Source: Pseudoxanthobacter soli DSM 19599 (GTDB taxonomy: Bacteria; Pseudomonadota; Alphaproteobacteria; Rhizobiales; Segnochrobactraceae). Taken from it: a DNA stretch of 42,504 nucleotides. The position numbers and the translations under genes are program-made. How positions within the stretch are numbered: the stretch's first letter is position 1; every line of letters starts with the position of its first letter. Below the pieces are notes generated by a model. The model saw nothing but the letters and a program-made list of their open reading frames with translations. It had not been told where the DNA came from and did no database searches. The DNA lies in the NCBI GenBank assembly GCA_945898215.1, contig CAMDHY010000026.1:1-42504 (forward strand). The letters are read 5' to 3'. Positions 30,685 through 39,778 of the stretch are shown piece by piece.

Positions 30685-31584
30685 CTACAACCGATACACC
30701 CGCTTCGCCGTGTCGTGCAGCATCGCCCGGCGGTCGGCCTCGGGGTAGGACGCGAGCACCGAGCGATAGGCGGCGATCAGCGCCGGGTAGGTCGTCCACA
30801 GCTTCTCGATCGGGAAGTTCGAGCCGAACAGGCAGCGGTCGGCGCTGAACATCCCGTGCGTCTCGCCCACTACCTCCGCGATCAGGGCCTCGTCGAGCCG
30901 GTGCACGAAGGTGCCGAGCGCGGACAGCTTGACGTAGACGTTCGGCTGCTGGGCGAGCCGCTTCATGCCCTCCCGCCAGGCGGCGAGACCGGCGGGCGAG
31001 CGGTCCTCCGGCATGCCGCAGTGCTGCAGCACGAAGGCGACGCCGGGGAAATCGGCGGCCAGCCGCGCGGCGCCCTCCATCTGGGAGGCAAACACCTGGA
31101 GGTCGAAGCTCCAGCCGCGGCCGGCAAGGCGGGCCATGTTGGCGCGCAGCACGGTGTCGTCGCAGAGGTCGGGGCGCGGCTGGAAGCGGTATTGCGAGTT
31201 CTCGTGCCAGTGCAGCTGCATGCGCACCCCGCGCATCAGCGGAAACCTCGCCTGCGCCGAAAAGAGCGCGCCGGTGTCCGGATCGAGCATGTCGGCATAG
31301 CCGACGATGGCGTGCGGCCAGCCCGTTCGCTCGGCGGTCTCCTCCACCCAGGCGACCTCCTTTTCCGCCGTGCCGGGGTCCCAGTTCGTCTGCACGTAGA
31401 CCGAGGCGACGACGCCGGTGCCGTCGAGGTCGGCGCGGAACTCCTCGATCGGATAGTCGCGGCGGATCGGCGCGTAGGGGCCGAAGATGCGCGGCATCTC
31501 GGGTCCCCGCAGCCACGGCAGGTCGTCCTGGCGCCAGATGTGGTGGTGGGCGTCGATGATCGGCTCGGCGTGCTGGTCGCTCAC
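30685..31584 (-). CDS. Amidohydrolase family 2 protein (TIM-barrel metal hydrolase)
   Basis: A 299-residue metal-dependent hydrolase of the amidohydrolase-2 family (related to lactonases and ACMS decarboxylase-like enzymes). The N-terminal metal motif is PIIDAHHHIWRQDDLPWLRG with the HxH pair. Other barrel features are VYVQTNWDPGTAEKEV, GVRMQLHWHENSQYRF, VFASQMEGAARL, FVLQHCGMPEDRS, VYVKLSALG and the C-terminal RCLFGSNFPIEKLW, holding the catalytic/metal Asp-equivalent Asn-Phe-Pro loop. The usual SDWP/SDFP metal Asp is replaced here by SNFP, which is common in some subfamilies. Its ATG overlaps the end of the VWA gene by four bases (ATGA). Substrate unknown; lactone hydrolysis in sugar catabolism is one option. 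Confidence 0.82.
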   Translation of the reverse strand: MSDQHAEPIIDAHHHIWRQDDLPWLRGPEMPRIFGPYAPIRRDYPIEEFRADLDGTGVVASVYVQTNWDPGTAEKEVAWVEETAERTGWPHAIVGYADMLDPDTGALFSAQARFPLMRGVRMQLHWHENSQYRFQPRPDLCDDTVLRANMARLAGRGWSFDLQVFASQMEGAARLAADFPGVAFVLQHCGMPEDRSPAGLAAWREGMKRLAQQPNVYVKLSALGTFVHRLDEALIAEVVGETHGMFSADRCLFGSNFPIEKLWTTYPALIAAYRSVLASYPEADRRAMLHDTAKRVYRL

Positions 31585-32795
31585 GAGTGTCGCTCCAGGC
31601 TGGAAGCGCGAAGGGCGCGGCCGCGGGGGCCGCGGGCCAGGGCGGGGAGGGCGGCGGCGGCGCGGGTGAAGGCTTGGATGCTCGACGCGTCGTCGAGGAG
31701 GTCGAGGTGGGGGGCGGCGGCGCGCATCGCCCGCGTCTGCGGACGGTAGTCGGGGCTGGCGGCGAGCGGCGTCAGCCAGACGAGGCGGAACGCGAGGCGG
31801 GAGAGGCGCTCCACGCCGTGCCGCATCTCCTCCGGGTCGCCGCGCTCGAGGCCGTCGGAGACGACCACCACCACCGCGCCGCGCATCAGCGCCTGGTGGC
31901 GCGGGTCGGCGAGCAGCGTCGTCAGCGAGGCGCCGATGCGCGTACCGCCGTCGGCATCACCGACAAGCCCCGCCAGCGCCGACAGTGCCGCCTCGCCGTC
32001 GTGGCGCGCCAGCGCCTTGGTCACGCGGGTGAGCCTTGTGGCGAAGGTGAACGCCTCAGTGCGCACGCTTGATCGCACCGCCGCCCGCACGATCCTGAGC
32101 AGCCGTGGCGAGTGCTCCTTCAGCGAACCGGAGACGTCGACCAGCACCAAGAGCCGCCGGGGCTGTTTCGGGCGGGCCGAGCGGAACAGCCGCACCGCCT
32201 CGCCACCGGTCTTGCGGGCGTTGGCGAGGATGCGGCGGAGGTCGAGGCGGTCACCGCGGGTGGCGGGACGGCGGCGGCGGAGCGTCACCGGCGGGACGGT
32301 CTCCGAGAGCGTCCGGGAGAAGTCGAGAAGCTGTTGTGTTTCCGAGGGTTGGGCGCCACCGAAGGCGCGGCGGCCACGGCCTTCGTCGAGCGACGTCGAC
32401 CGGCCGCCGCCGGCACCGTCGGTGGCGAGCATCGGTGCGTCGGAGCCAAGCGATTGATCGCTATCGGAAATCTCCTCCTCGTCGGTGGCGTTTCGCGGTG
32501 CCGGCGGTGTCGCACCGAGGAAGTGGGCGGCAAAGACGGCGTCGAAAACGCCGAAATCCTCCGGTCGCCGCACCAGCGTCAGCCGCGCAAGCCGCTGGAA
32601 TCCCTTGAGATTTTCAGGCCGGACGTGGACGAGCGCGGTGAGGAAATCGGCGCTGGCGGCGGCATCCACCGCCACCCCGGCCCGCCGCAATTGTTGAGGA
32701 AATTCAACGAGCTGCTGCTCCGTGACGATCGCCGCCGACGGTCGGTCGTGCACGGTCCGCCGGTCACCGCCCGCCGGTGACGGTCGACCGGCCAC
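31581..32795 (-). CDS. CoxE-like VWA-domain protein
   Basis: A 404-residue protein with a C-terminal von Willebrand factor A domain. The MIDAS metal site is intact: DVSGS at 220-224, the Thr in DGGTRIGASL, and the Asp in VVVVSDGLERGD. The N-terminal part, EFPQQLRRAGVAVDAAASAD and RRPEDFGVFDAVFAAHFLG, matches CoxE/YeaD-type proteins that pair with MoxR ATPases to mature metalloenzymes. An acidic, low-complexity linker lies around 105-150. The start is a GTG at 32793-32795, three bases after the MoxR stop, with GGAG upstream. It is followed by the amidohydrolase with a four-base overlap. No carbon-monoxide or xanthine dehydrogenase genes lie nearby, so its client is unknown. Confidence 0.82.
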   Translation of the reverse strand: MAGRPSPAGGDRRTVHDRPSAAIVTEQQLVEFPQQLRRAGVAVDAAASADFLTALVHVRPENLKGFQRLARLTLVRRPEDFGVFDAVFAAHFLGATPPAPRNATDEEEISDSDQSLGSDAPMLATDGAGGGRSTSLDEGRGRRAFGGAQPSETQQLLDFSRTLSETVPPVTLRRRRPATRGDRLDLRRILANARKTGGEAVRLFRSARPKQPRRLLVLVDVSGSLKEHSPRLLRIVRAAVRSSVRTEAFTFATRLTRVTKALARHDGEAALSALAGLVGDADGGTRIGASLTTLLADPRHQALMRGAVVVVVSDGLERGDPEEMRHGVERLSRLAFRLVWLTPLAASPDYRPQTRAMRAAAPHLDLLDDASSIQAFTRAAAALPALARGPRGRALRASSLERHS

Positions 32796-32797
32796 CG

Positions 32798-33649
32798 TCA
32801 GGCGAGCTCCCGCAGGATGTCGGCGCGGGCGACGGTGGCGAGGTCCTCCTCGTCCTTGACGAGCAGGCCGAGCGAGCGCCGGAGCGCCTCCGGCCAGGCG
32901 ACGCCGCCGGCGGAAAGTGCCGCGGCACCGGCGGCCCAGTCGATCGTCTCGGATATGCCCGGCCGCTTGCCGATCGGCAAGGTGCGCACCGCCGCCACCG
33001 CCGCGACCAGCCGCTCGGCCGCCGTCTCCGCGAGGCCCGGATGGCGCAGCCGCAGGATCGCCGCCTCGCGGGCGGCATCGGGGTAGCCGATGAAGTGGTA
33101 GAGGCAGCGCCGGCGGAGCGCGTCATGGAGCTCGCGGGTGCGGTTGGAAGTGAGCACCACCGGCACCGGATGGGCGGCGGCCACCGTGCCGCGCTCGGGG
33201 ATGGAGATCTGGAAGTCGGAGAGGAATTCGAGCAGCAGCGCCTCGAAGGCGTCGTCGGCGCGGTCGATCTCGTCGACCAAAAGCACGACGCCGCCGGGAT
33301 TGCGCACCGCCCTCAACAATGGCCGCTCGATCAGGAACTCGTCGCCGTAGAGCTCGGCCTCGCCGCCGCGGGCAGCGACGAGCTGGCGGGCGTGGTTCCA
33401 CTCGTAGAGGGCGGCCGCGGCGTCGAGCCCCTCGTAGCACTGCAGCCGCACCGGCTGCCGGCCGAGCGCCGAGGCGAGGGCGCGGGCGACCTCCGTCTTG
33501 CCGACGCCGGGCGCCCCTTCCAGCAGCAGCGGCCGGCCGAGGGCGAAGGCGAGGAAGATCGCGGTGGCGAGGTCCTCGTCGGCGAGGTAGCCGACGGCGG
33601 CGAGCCGCGCGGCGACGTCCTCGGGGGAGGCGAAGGGGGACGGCGTCAT
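32798..33649 (-). CDS. MoxR-family AAA+ ATPase (CoxD-like)
   Basis: A 283-residue AAA+ ATPase of the MoxR family. Walker A is LLLEGAPGVGKTEVARALAS, Walker B is GVVLLVDEIDRADDAFEALL, sensor 1 is VVLTSNRTRELHDALRRRC (Asn then an Arg finger region), and sensor 2 lies near GISETIDWAAGAAAL. MoxR proteins work with a VWA partner, and the VWA gene follows directly. The typical role is ATP-driven remodelling or metal-cofactor insertion in a partner enzyme. The start is the ATG at 33647-33649, 52 bases after ilvD on the same strand, with GAGGGTGAAG upstream. The likely unit is moxR, vwa, amidohydrolase, possibly araC. Confidence 0.88.
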   Translation of the reverse strand: MTPSPFASPEDVAARLAAVGYLADEDLATAIFLAFALGRPLLLEGAPGVGKTEVARALASALGRQPVRLQCYEGLDAAAALYEWNHARQLVAARGGEAELYGDEFLIERPLLRAVRNPGGVVLLVDEIDRADDAFEALLLEFLSDFQISIPERGTVAAAHPVPVVLTSNRTRELHDALRRRCLYHFIGYPDAAREAAILRLRHPGLAETAAERLVAAVAAVRTLPIGKRPGISETIDWAAGAAALSAGGVAWPEALRRSLGLLVKDEEDLATVARADILRELA

Positions 33650-33701
33650 CGGCGCTTCACCCTCGCTCGCAGTGCCGGCGGCCGAGGCCGCCGGCTGACC
33701 C

Positions 33702-35552
33702 TCAGCGGCGGGCGTCGACGTCGCGCACCGCGCCGCGGGCGGCGCTGGTGGCGAAGGCGGCGTAGGCGCGCAGCGCCGTCGTCACCTTGCGGGGACGGGG
33801 GGCGGCGGGCTTCCAGGCGTCGTTGCCCTTCGCCTCCATCGCCGCGCGGCGGGCAGCGAAGACATCGTCGGCGACCGCGACGCGGATGATGCGGTTCGGG
33901 ATGTCGATCTCGATGATGTCGCCCTCCTCGACGAGGCCGATCAGCCCGCCCTCCTCGGCCTCCGGCGAGACGTGGCCGATGGAGAGGCCCGATGTGCCAC
34001 CGGAGAAGCGGCCGTCGGTGACCAGCGCGCAGGCCTTCCCGAGGCCCTTCGACTTCAGGTAGCTCGTCGGATAGAGCATCTCCTGCATGCCCGGGCCGCC
34101 GCGCGGACCCTCGTAGCGGATGAGCACGACGTCGCCCGCCTTGACGCTGTCGCCGAGGATGCCGTCCACCGCCGCATCCTGGCTCTCGAAGATGCGCGCC
34201 GGGCCCGTGAACTTCAGGATCGAGGCGTCGACGCCGGCCGTCTTCACGATGCAGCCGTCCTCGGCGAGGTTGCCGTAGAGCACCGCGAGGCCGCCGTCCT
34301 TGGAGAACGCGTGGTCGGCGCTGCGGATGACGCCCGTTTCGCGATCGGTGTCGAGATCGGGATAGCGGCGGTCCTGGCTGAACGCCACCTGGGTCGGGAT
34401 GCCGCCCGGCGAGGCGCGGAAGAAGGTCTGCACCGTCTCGCTGCTGGTGCGCTTCAGGTCCCAGCGGGCGAGCGCGTCGGCCATCGTCTCGGCGTGCACG
34501 GTCGGCACGTCGGCATTGATCAAGCCGGCGCGGTCGAGCTCGCCGAGGATGCCCATGATGCCGCCGGCGCGATGCACGTCCTCGATGTGGACGTCGGGCA
34601 CCGAGGGCGCGACCTTGCAGAGCACGGGCACGCGGCGCGACAGCCGGTCGATGTCGGCCATGGTGAAGGGCACCTCGCCCTCGTGGGCGGCGGCGAGCAA
34701 GTGCAGCACCGTGTTGGTGGAGCCGCCCATGGCGATGTCGAGGGTGATGGCGTTCTCGAAGGCGGGGAAGCTCGCGATCGCGCGCGGCAGCACGGAGTAG
34801 TCGTCCTGCTCGTAGTGGCGGCGGGCGAGGTCGACGATCAGGTGGCCGGCCTCGACGAACAGGCGCTTGCGGTCGGCGTGGGTGGCGACCACCGTGCCGT
34901 TGCCGGGCAGTGCCAGGCCGAGGGCCTCGGTCAGGCAGTTCATCGAGTTCGCAGTGAACATGCCCGAGCAGGAGCCGCAGGTTGGGCAGGCGGCGCGCTC
35001 GATCGCCTGCACTTCCTCGTCGGTGACGCTCGAATCGGCGGCGGCGACCATGGCGTCGACGAGGTCGAGGGCCTTTTCCTTGCCGCGGAAGACGATCTTG
35101 CCGGCCTCCATCGGGCCGCCGGAGACGAACACGGCGGGGATGTTGAGGCGGAGTGCCGCCATCAGCATGCCGGGGGTGATCTTGTCGCAGTTGGAGATGC
35201 ACACCATCGCGTCGGCGCAGTGGGCGTTCACCATGTACTCGACGCTGTCGGCGATGATCTCCCGCGACGGCAGCGAATAGAGCATGCCGTCGTGGCCCAT
35301 GGCGATGCCGTCGTCGACGGCGATGGTGTTGAATTCCTTGGCGACGCCGCCGGCCTTCTCGATCTCGCGGGCGACCAGCTGGCCGAGGTCCTTGAGGTGG
35401 ACGTGGCCGGGGACGAACTGCGTGAACGAGTTGACCACGGCGATGATCGGCTTGCCGAAGTCGCCGTCCTTCATGCCGGTGGCGCGCCAGAGGCCGCGCG
35501 CGCCGGCCATGTTGCGTCCATGGGTGGTGGTGCGGGACCGATAGGCGGGCAT
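33702..35552 (-). CDS. ilvD: Dihydroxy-acid dehydratase
   Basis: A 616-residue dihydroxy-acid dehydratase, identical in length to the E. coli enzyme. It dehydrates 2,3-dihydroxy-isovalerate and its methyl homologue in valine, leucine and isoleucine synthesis, using an iron-sulfur cluster and Mg. Signatures are [40 protein letters not shown], the cluster motif [56 protein letters not shown] and [11 protein letters not shown]. The ATG at 35550-35552 has GAGGAAAC about nine bases upstream. It is divergent from trmJ across 120 bp that must hold both promoters. The moxR-vwa genes follow it on the same strand. Confidence 0.96.
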   Translation of the reverse strand: MPAYRSRTTTHGRNMAGARGLWRATGMKDGDFGKPIIAVVNSFTQFVPGHVHLKDLGQLVAREIEKAGGVAKEFNTIAVDDGIAMGHDGMLYSLPSREIIADSVEYMVNAHCADAMVCISNCDKITPGMLMAALRLNIPAVFVSGGPMEAGKIVFRGKEKALDLVDAMVAAADSSVTDEEVQAIERAACPTCGSCSGMFTANSMNCLTEALGLALPGNGTVVATHADRKRLFVEAGHLIVDLARRHYEQDDYSVLPRAIASFPAFENAITLDIAMGGSTNTVLHLLAAAHEGEVPFTMADIDRLSRRVPVLCKVAPSVPDVHIEDVHRAGGIMGILGELDRAGLINADVPTVHAETMADALARWDLKRTSSETVQTFFRASPGGIPTQVAFSQDRRYPDLDTDRETGVIRSADHAFSKDGGLAVLYGNLAEDGCIVKTAGVDASILKFTGPARIFESQDAAVDGILGDSVKAGDVVLIRYEGPRGGPGMQEMLYPTSYLKSKGLGKACALVTDGRFSGGTSGLSIGHVSPEAEEGGLIGLVEEGDIIEIDIPNRIIRVAVADDVFAARRAAMEAKGNDAWKPAAPRPRKVTTALRAYAAFATSAARGAVRDVDARR

Positions 35553-35672
35553 GTCGCGGTTTCCTCGGGGTCGTTCGGATCGTTGGACTTGCGTCGGGAG
35601 CCGACTTCTTAAAGGAAGACGGCTGAGAACGCACGGGGGACCGTTCCCCTGCCAGCCCATTTCGCCGGAACC

Positions 35673-36620
35673 ATGACGCGCTACAGACCGACAGCCACCC
35701 GCCCCGACGGACTGCCTGCCCCGGACGACCGGACCGCCGCGCGCGCGGCCGCGCTGGCGCTGCCGCCCGTCGTGGTGCTCGTCGAGACGCAGCTCGGCGA
35801 GAACATCGGCACGGCGATCCGGGCGATGGCGAACTTCGGCCTGAAGGACCTGCGCCTCGTCAGCCCGCGCGAGCCCTGGCCGAACGAGCGCGGCCTCGCC
35901 GCCGCCTCCGGGTCGGATGCGGTCATCGGCTCCATCACCGTCTACGACAGCCTCGGCGCGGCAATCGCCGACTGCGGCGCCGTGTATGCGACCACGGCGC
36001 GGCCGCGCGAGATGGTGAAGCCGGTGATCGGCCCCGACGAGGCGGCGTCGCGCTCGGTGGCCTCGGCGGTGAACGGGGTCCGCACGGCGATCCTGTTCGG
36101 CCGCGAGCGCACCGGCCTCGTCAACGACGAGATCGCGCTTTCCGAGGCGATCCTGACGCTGCCGGTCGACCCGGCCTTCGCCTCCCTCAACCTCGCCCAG
36201 GCGGTGCTGATCGTCGGCTACGCCTGGCGGCGGACGGTGGTGGAGGGGGACCTGCCGTTCATCACCGAGGAGGCCTCGCGGCCGGCAAACAAGGCCGAGA
36301 TGATCGCGCTCTTCGAGCACGTCGAGCGGGCCCTCGACCCGACCGGCTATTTCCGCTCGCCCGACAAGCGCGCCTCGATGGTGCGCAACCTGCGCGGCAT
36401 CCTGCAGAAGGTGCCGTTCACCGAGCAGGAGGTGCGGACGCTGCGCGGGGTGTTCTCGGCGCTGGAGGACCGGCCGATCCGCCCGAAGCCGATGAAGGGG
36501 CCAGCGCAGACGCCGCCGAAGCCGCGCCCGCCGGGCGCCCCGAAGCCGCCGGCGGCGCCGGGCGATGTCGCCGCCGAGGCGGCCCGCGGGCCGAGCCCGG
36601 AGGGAGAGCCGGAATGGTGA
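35673..36620 (+). CDS. trmJ: tRNA 2'-O-methyltransferase of the TrmJ type (SPOUT)
   Basis: A 315-residue SPOUT-class RNA methyltransferase, most like TrmJ, which 2'-O-methylates nucleotide 32 of tRNAs with S-adenosylmethionine. The SpoU/TrmH motifs are in order: motif 1 [19 protein letters not shown], motif 2 [18 protein letters not shown], motif 3 [19 protein letters not shown], with the PREM block at about residue 110. The C-terminal region (about 205-265) is a helical extension as in TrmJ. The last 50 residues are Pro/Ala-rich low complexity ([20 protein letters not shown]) and probably dispensable. The start is the ATG at 35673. Nothing further in the sequence distinguishes TrmJ from close TrmH paralogues. 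Confidence 0.85.
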   Translation: MTRYRPTATRPDGLPAPDDRTAARAAALALPPVVVLVETQLGENIGTAIRAMANFGLKDLRLVSPREPWPNERGLAAASGSDAVIGSITVYDSLGAAIADCGAVYATTARPREMVKPVIGPDEAASRSVASAVNGVRTAILFGRERTGLVNDEIALSEAILTLPVDPAFASLNLAQAVLIVGYAWRRTVVEGDLPFITEEASRPANKAEMIALFEHVERALDPTGYFRSPDKRASMVRNLRGILQKVPFTEQEVRTLRGVFSALEDRPIRPKPMKGPAQTPPKPRPPGAPKPPAAPGDVAAEAARGPSPEGEPEW

Positions 36621-36656
36621 GGGTTCGGGGATGGCACGGCGGCGGCCGTCCTTTCG

Positions 36657-36729
36657 CTTCTCCCGGCCGGAGGCGGGGAGAAGGTGGCGCGAAGCGCCGG
36701 ATGAGGGCGCGCTGCGCAAGCAGCGCGGG
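36657..36729. repeat. Palindromic intergenic repeat, family B, copy 2
   Basis: Hairpin CTTCTCCC...GGGGAGAAGG followed by TGGCGCGAAGCGCCGGATGA and a GC-rich hairpin, GCGCGCTGCGCAAGCAGCGC. The same unit occurs at 18049, 37861 and 38491. It lies between trmJ and the secreted-protein gene. Confidence 0.8.
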
Positions 36730-36783
36730 GGCCCGCGGCGCCGGGGGATATCGCGGCCGAGGCACCGGCGGGGCGACACCGGA

Positions 36784-37308
36784 ATGAGAGTCGGATTGGT
36801 GAGGAGGACGTCTGCCGTCGTCTCGGTCGTGGTGCTCGCCCTTTTCGGGGTGGCGCCCACGCGGGCGGCCGAGGGCATCCCGGACGCCGACCTCGCCGCG
36901 GCGGCGCGGACGGCGAAGCTCTCCGACTTCGACTGGAACGACGAGCAGTGCCGGCCGGAGCGCACCATCGAGCAATGGCTCGCCGAGCTCGGCCGGGACG
37001 CCGTGGCGTCGGTCGAGTGGTACGGCGGCGCCTGCCGGCTCGTGAACGACGCCAACCCGCTCGACGGCGGCTCCGACTGGTGCGGCGGCGCCGAGATCCG
37101 CCTGAAGGCGCCGCTGTCGGCCGACGACGTTCCGGTGATCGAGCTCTACTTCGAGCGCCCGGTGGATGGCCGCGTCGCCGCCCCCTACGCCTTCCGCGGG
37201 CTGATGATGGTGGAGGGCGGCGAGGACTACACCCGCTTCAGCGCCCACTTCGAGGCCGACTGGGAGAGCCGGTTTCCGGGGTCGGTGGAGGGGTGTGGGG
37301 CGGAGTAG
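36784..37308 (+). CDS. Secreted/periplasmic protein of unknown function
   Basis: A 174-residue protein. Residues 1-29 form a signal peptide ([20 protein letters not shown] then FGVAPTRAA), so it is exported. The mature part has four Cys (56, 84, 100, 171), enough for two disulfides, and is rich in acidic and aromatic residues ([31 protein letters not shown]). No family is recognised. The chosen ATG at 36784 has only weak ribosome-binding sequence; the downstream codons GTG at 36799 or so would shorten the signal. Its codon use is that of the surrounding high-GC genes. It lies just after a family-B repeat and before the low-GC patch. Confidence 0.6.
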   Translation: MRVGLVRRTSAVVSVVVLALFGVAPTRAAEGIPDADLAAAARTAKLSDFDWNDEQCRPERTIEQWLAELGRDAVASVEWYGGACRLVNDANPLDGGSDWCGGAEIRLKAPLSADDVPVIELYFERPVDGRVAAPYAFRGLMMVEGGEDYTRFSAHFEADWESRFPGSVEGCGAE

Positions 37309-37408
37309 GGGGAGGGGGCGTGTTTGGCATCGGCGAATGCTGGCGGAAGGTGCGCCGGTTGGTCGCCGGTGTAACAATAATTCTCGCCGAATTTGGGTAG
37401 TCCGGCGG

Positions 37409-37738
37409 CTATACAGTTCCTCTCTCAGGAAGATTTTTCCACACAACCTCGAATTTCATGTCCATCGGTGACGCCATTCTGATGATGGTCAATGTATGAA
37501 CGATGAACTCGGCGTATCCAGATGCAAAGTTGCCTATGTCAGTGGAAAATTCCTGCTCCGGCTGTATCGCTCCATCACGAACGATGCGAAAGCTCTCCAC
37601 GCCGAGCAGTTCTCCGCCGGCAGCAAGCCCGTCAAGTATGAGATCGATGGAATCATGACATGAAAGAATCGCGGTTTCACCAGGAACGCATGATTTTAGA
37701 TTATAGGTCTCAACTATTGCATTCAAGCTTCGGGTCAT
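37409..37738 (-). CDS. Hypothetical protein in a lower-GC patch
   Basis: A 109-residue open frame (MTRSLNAIVETYNLKSCVPG to WKNLPERGTV) that matches no family I recognise. It has three Cys-containing or hydrophobic stretches (SCHDSIDLILDGLAAGGELL, IVHTLTIIRMASPMDMKFEV) but no signal peptide or membrane helix. The base composition here is visibly lower in G and C than the rest of the window (estimated 45-50%), and the codon use differs accordingly, which points to acquisition from elsewhere. It sits alone, minus strand, between two plus-strand genes, and has only a poor ribosome-binding site. Small orphan genes of this kind are sometimes immunity proteins, but no toxin gene is present, so no function is proposed. 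Confidence 0.5.
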   Translation of the reverse strand: MTRSLNAIVETYNLKSCVPGETAILSCHDSIDLILDGLAAGGELLGVESFRIVRDGAIQPEQEFSTDIGNFASGYAEFIVHTLTIIRMASPMDMKFEVVWKNLPERGTV

Positions 37739-37860
37739 GTAACGCGACTTTCGAAAAAAGGTTATGAAGATCTGGCGCTCCGCGAATATCTCAGTGTGCG
37801 AGGCTTCCCAAGATAAGCCGGGGCGTCGTGAAGTGGAAGAGACTGTGCAAGCGTCGCTTC

Positions 37861-38003
37861 CGCTCCTGCGGAGCAGCCCTCATCCGCCCTTCGGGCACCT
37901 TCTCCCGCCTGACGACGGGAGAAGGGACACGCGGCAGGGGCAGTGGCTCTTCCCTTCTCCCAGCCTGCTGGGAGAAGGTGCCCCGAAGGGGCGGATGAGG
38001 GCG
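37861..38003. repeat. Palindromic intergenic repeat, family B, copy 3 (double)
   Basis: Two head-to-head units: CCCTCATCCGCCCTTCGGGC with hairpin CTTCTCCCGCC...GGGAGAAGG on the left, then CCCTTCTCCCAGCCTGCTGG, GAGAAGGTGCCCCGAAGGGG and CGGATGAGGG on the right. It marks the boundary between the low-GC patch and the DUF559 gene. Confidence 0.85.
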
Positions 38004-38098
38004 GCGGGCGAAGCGCGCCGAAGCCCCGAGCGCAACGCCGAAAGCCGCCGGCGGGAGCGTCGAAAGCTGCAAGGGCCGAAGCGGCAGGCGTGGCGCGC

Positions 38099-38482
38099 AT
38101 GTCGGAGCAAACGCGAAACCAGATGGCCCGGGCGCGGCGGAAGACCGTCGGCAACGCCCGCGCGCTCCGCCGTCAACTGACGCCTGCGGAAACGCTGCTC
38201 TGGGCGCAGCTCCGCGGACGGCGCTTCCAGAGCTGCAAGTTCGTGCGGCAGGCGCCGATCGGGCCCTATGTGGCGGACTTTCTTTGCCGAAGTGCACGGC
38301 TCATCGTCGAGGTCGACGGCGCCACACACGCAACTGACGCGGAGGTGGCGCACGACGCGCGGCGGGCCGTGTTCCTGTCAGCCGAAGGCTACCGCGTCCT
38401 GCGGGTCAACAATGATGAAGTCTACAGCCGCCTCGACGACGTCCTAGAGACGATCCTGGCGGCCCTCGAAAACCGCCTCTAG
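38099..38482 (+). CDS. DUF559 endonuclease-like protein
   Basis: A 127-residue DUF559 protein, a family distantly related to very-short-patch-repair and restriction endonucleases of the PD-(D/E)XK fold. It has the family landmarks ALRRQLTPAETLLWAQLRGR, FVRQAPIGPYVADFLCRSAR (the GxxxxDFxC box with the acidic residue), LIVEVDGATHATD (E-V-DG core), and FLSAEGYRVLRVNNDEV. The catalytic-type D...E.D pattern is present. The ATG at 38099 is preferred because the conserved domain begins about 15 residues later; an upstream open frame is repeat-derived. It is bracketed by family-B repeats (37861 and 38491). Whether DUF559 proteins cut DNA in vivo is not established. Confidence 0.78.
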   Translation: MSEQTRNQMARARRKTVGNARALRRQLTPAETLLWAQLRGRRFQSCKFVRQAPIGPYVADFLCRSARLIVEVDGATHATDAEVAHDARRAVFLSAEGYRVLRVNNDEVYSRLDDVLETILAALENRL

Positions 38483-38490
38483 CGGTTCCG

Positions 38491-38556
38491 CGCCGCTTCG
38501 CGGCGCGGCCCTCATCCGCCCTTCGGGCACCTTCTCCCACCTGCGGCGGGAGAAGG
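38491..38556. repeat. Palindromic intergenic repeat, family B, copy 4
   Basis: GCGCCGCTTCGCGGCGCGGC hairpin, then CCCTCATCCGCCCTTCGGGC, ACCTTCTCCC and the arm GCGGGAGAAGG. It is a single unit of the family, directly after the DUF559 gene. Confidence 0.8.
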
Positions 38557-38709
38557 GGGGCCGCGATGTACCTCGCCACCTCGCCCCAACTCCGCCCTTA
38601 ACGCTTCCTTCACTGGCCCGGCGTTTCAATTCGAGATTGTCATCTGGTCGGGTGTCGGCGTGTCATGGGCATCGATCTGTTTGCTGGGACGGTTTATGCG
38701 GCGCGGGTG

Positions 38710-39549
38710 ATGAGCGAGCGGCCGCCGAAGGTCCTGATCTTCGATTCCGGTGTCGGCGGGCTGTCGGTGCTGCGCGAGGTGCGCCGCGCGCTGCCGCAGG
38801 CGGGGCTCGTCTATGTCGCCGACGACGCCGGCTTCCCCTACGGCGCCCTGACAGAGACGGCGCTCGTCGAGCGCGTCACCGCCCTGATGACGCGCCTCGT
38901 CGCCTTCCATTCCCCCGATGCAGTCGTCATCGCCTGCAACACCGCCTCGACGCTGGTGCTGCCGGGTCTGCGCGCGGCGCTGCCCGTGCCGGTGATCGGC
39001 ACCGTGCCGGCGATCAAGCCGGCGGCGGAGCGCACGACCTCGGGCCTCGTCAGCGTGCTCGCCACCCCCGGTACGGTGGCGCGCGACTACACCCGCGCCT
39101 TGATCGATGCGCACGCCCGCGGCGTCGAGGTGACGCTCGTCGGCTCGAGCCGGCTCGCCGGCCTCGCCGAGGCGCGGCTGCGCGGCCAGCCGATCGATTC
39201 GAACGCTGTGGAGCGCGAGATCGCCCCGTGCTTCGTCCGCCGCGATGGCCGGCGCACCGACGTCGTCGTGCTCGCCTGCACGCACTATCCGTTCCTCACC
39301 GACCTGTTCGAGCGGCTGGCGCCGTGGCCGGTCGCCTGGATCGACCCGGCCGCCGCCATCGCCCGGCGCGTCCACACCGTGCTCTATGGCGAAGAGGCGT
39401 TCGAGCGCTTCGACGACGAGGACGACGACGTCGTTCCCGTTGCGGCTCCGGCCCTGCGGGGACGGGCGGAATTCACGTCCGGACGGCCGCCGGAACCGGC
39501 GCTGGTGGCAGCCCTTGCCCGCCACGGCTTGCTTTGCGCCGCCGATTGA
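38710..39549 (+). CDS. murI: Glutamate racemase
   Basis: A 279-residue Asp/Glu racemase that supplies D-glutamate for peptidoglycan. The N-terminal FDSGVGGLSVLREVRRALPQ, VADDAGFPYG (the substrate-binding SSRxPYG-like turn), the first catalytic Cys in DAVVIACNTASTLVLPGL, and the second in DVVVLACTHYPFLTDLFERL are all present, as is the general acid/base region GTVPAIKPA. The ATG at 38710 (MSERPPKVLIF) is preferred; an in-frame ATG at 38665 would add fifteen residues with no ribosome-binding site. The C-terminus carries an acidic run (FDDEDDDVVP) not usual in the family. It lies upstream of rpsD with 229 bp between them. Confidence 0.93.
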   Translation: MSERPPKVLIFDSGVGGLSVLREVRRALPQAGLVYVADDAGFPYGALTETALVERVTALMTRLVAFHSPDAVVIACNTASTLVLPGLRAALPVPVIGTVPAIKPAAERTTSGLVSVLATPGTVARDYTRALIDAHARGVEVTLVGSSRLAGLAEARLRGQPIDSNAVEREIAPCFVRRDGRRTDVVVLACTHYPFLTDLFERLAPWPVAWIDPAAAIARRVHTVLYGEEAFERFDDEDDDVVPVAAPALRGRAEFTSGRPPEPALVAALARHGLLCAAD

Positions 39550-39778
39550 GCTAGCACCCGCGGATCGCGTGGCCGGTTCCGCCGTCCGCGCGCCCGCACC
39601 CGTGGGGCATCGGCCGCGCTGAGCCGCCGCCCCTGTCGGTCCCAACCGAGACCCGTGCGCCCGAGCGGAGTTGCCTCCGCCCGCCGCGCCGTGTCCGCAG
39701 GGACAGAGGAGGGCGCGTTTCCGACGCGCCGCGCGGCCTCGTGCCGACGGCGTATTCTATGTTCGAAGGAAACCGCGA

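Noticed and set aside
33702-37055. ilvD extended upstream into the trmJ region
   Set aside because: The known N-terminus ([14 protein letters not shown]) starts at 35552 with a good ribosome-binding site; the upstream part is antisense to trmJ.
39550-39778. Possible regulatory RNA in the murI-rpsD gap
   Set aside because: Several GC hairpins can be drawn (for example GGCGCG with CGCGCC at 39712-39730), but none matches a known S4-binding leader, and such stems are expected by chance at this GC content.
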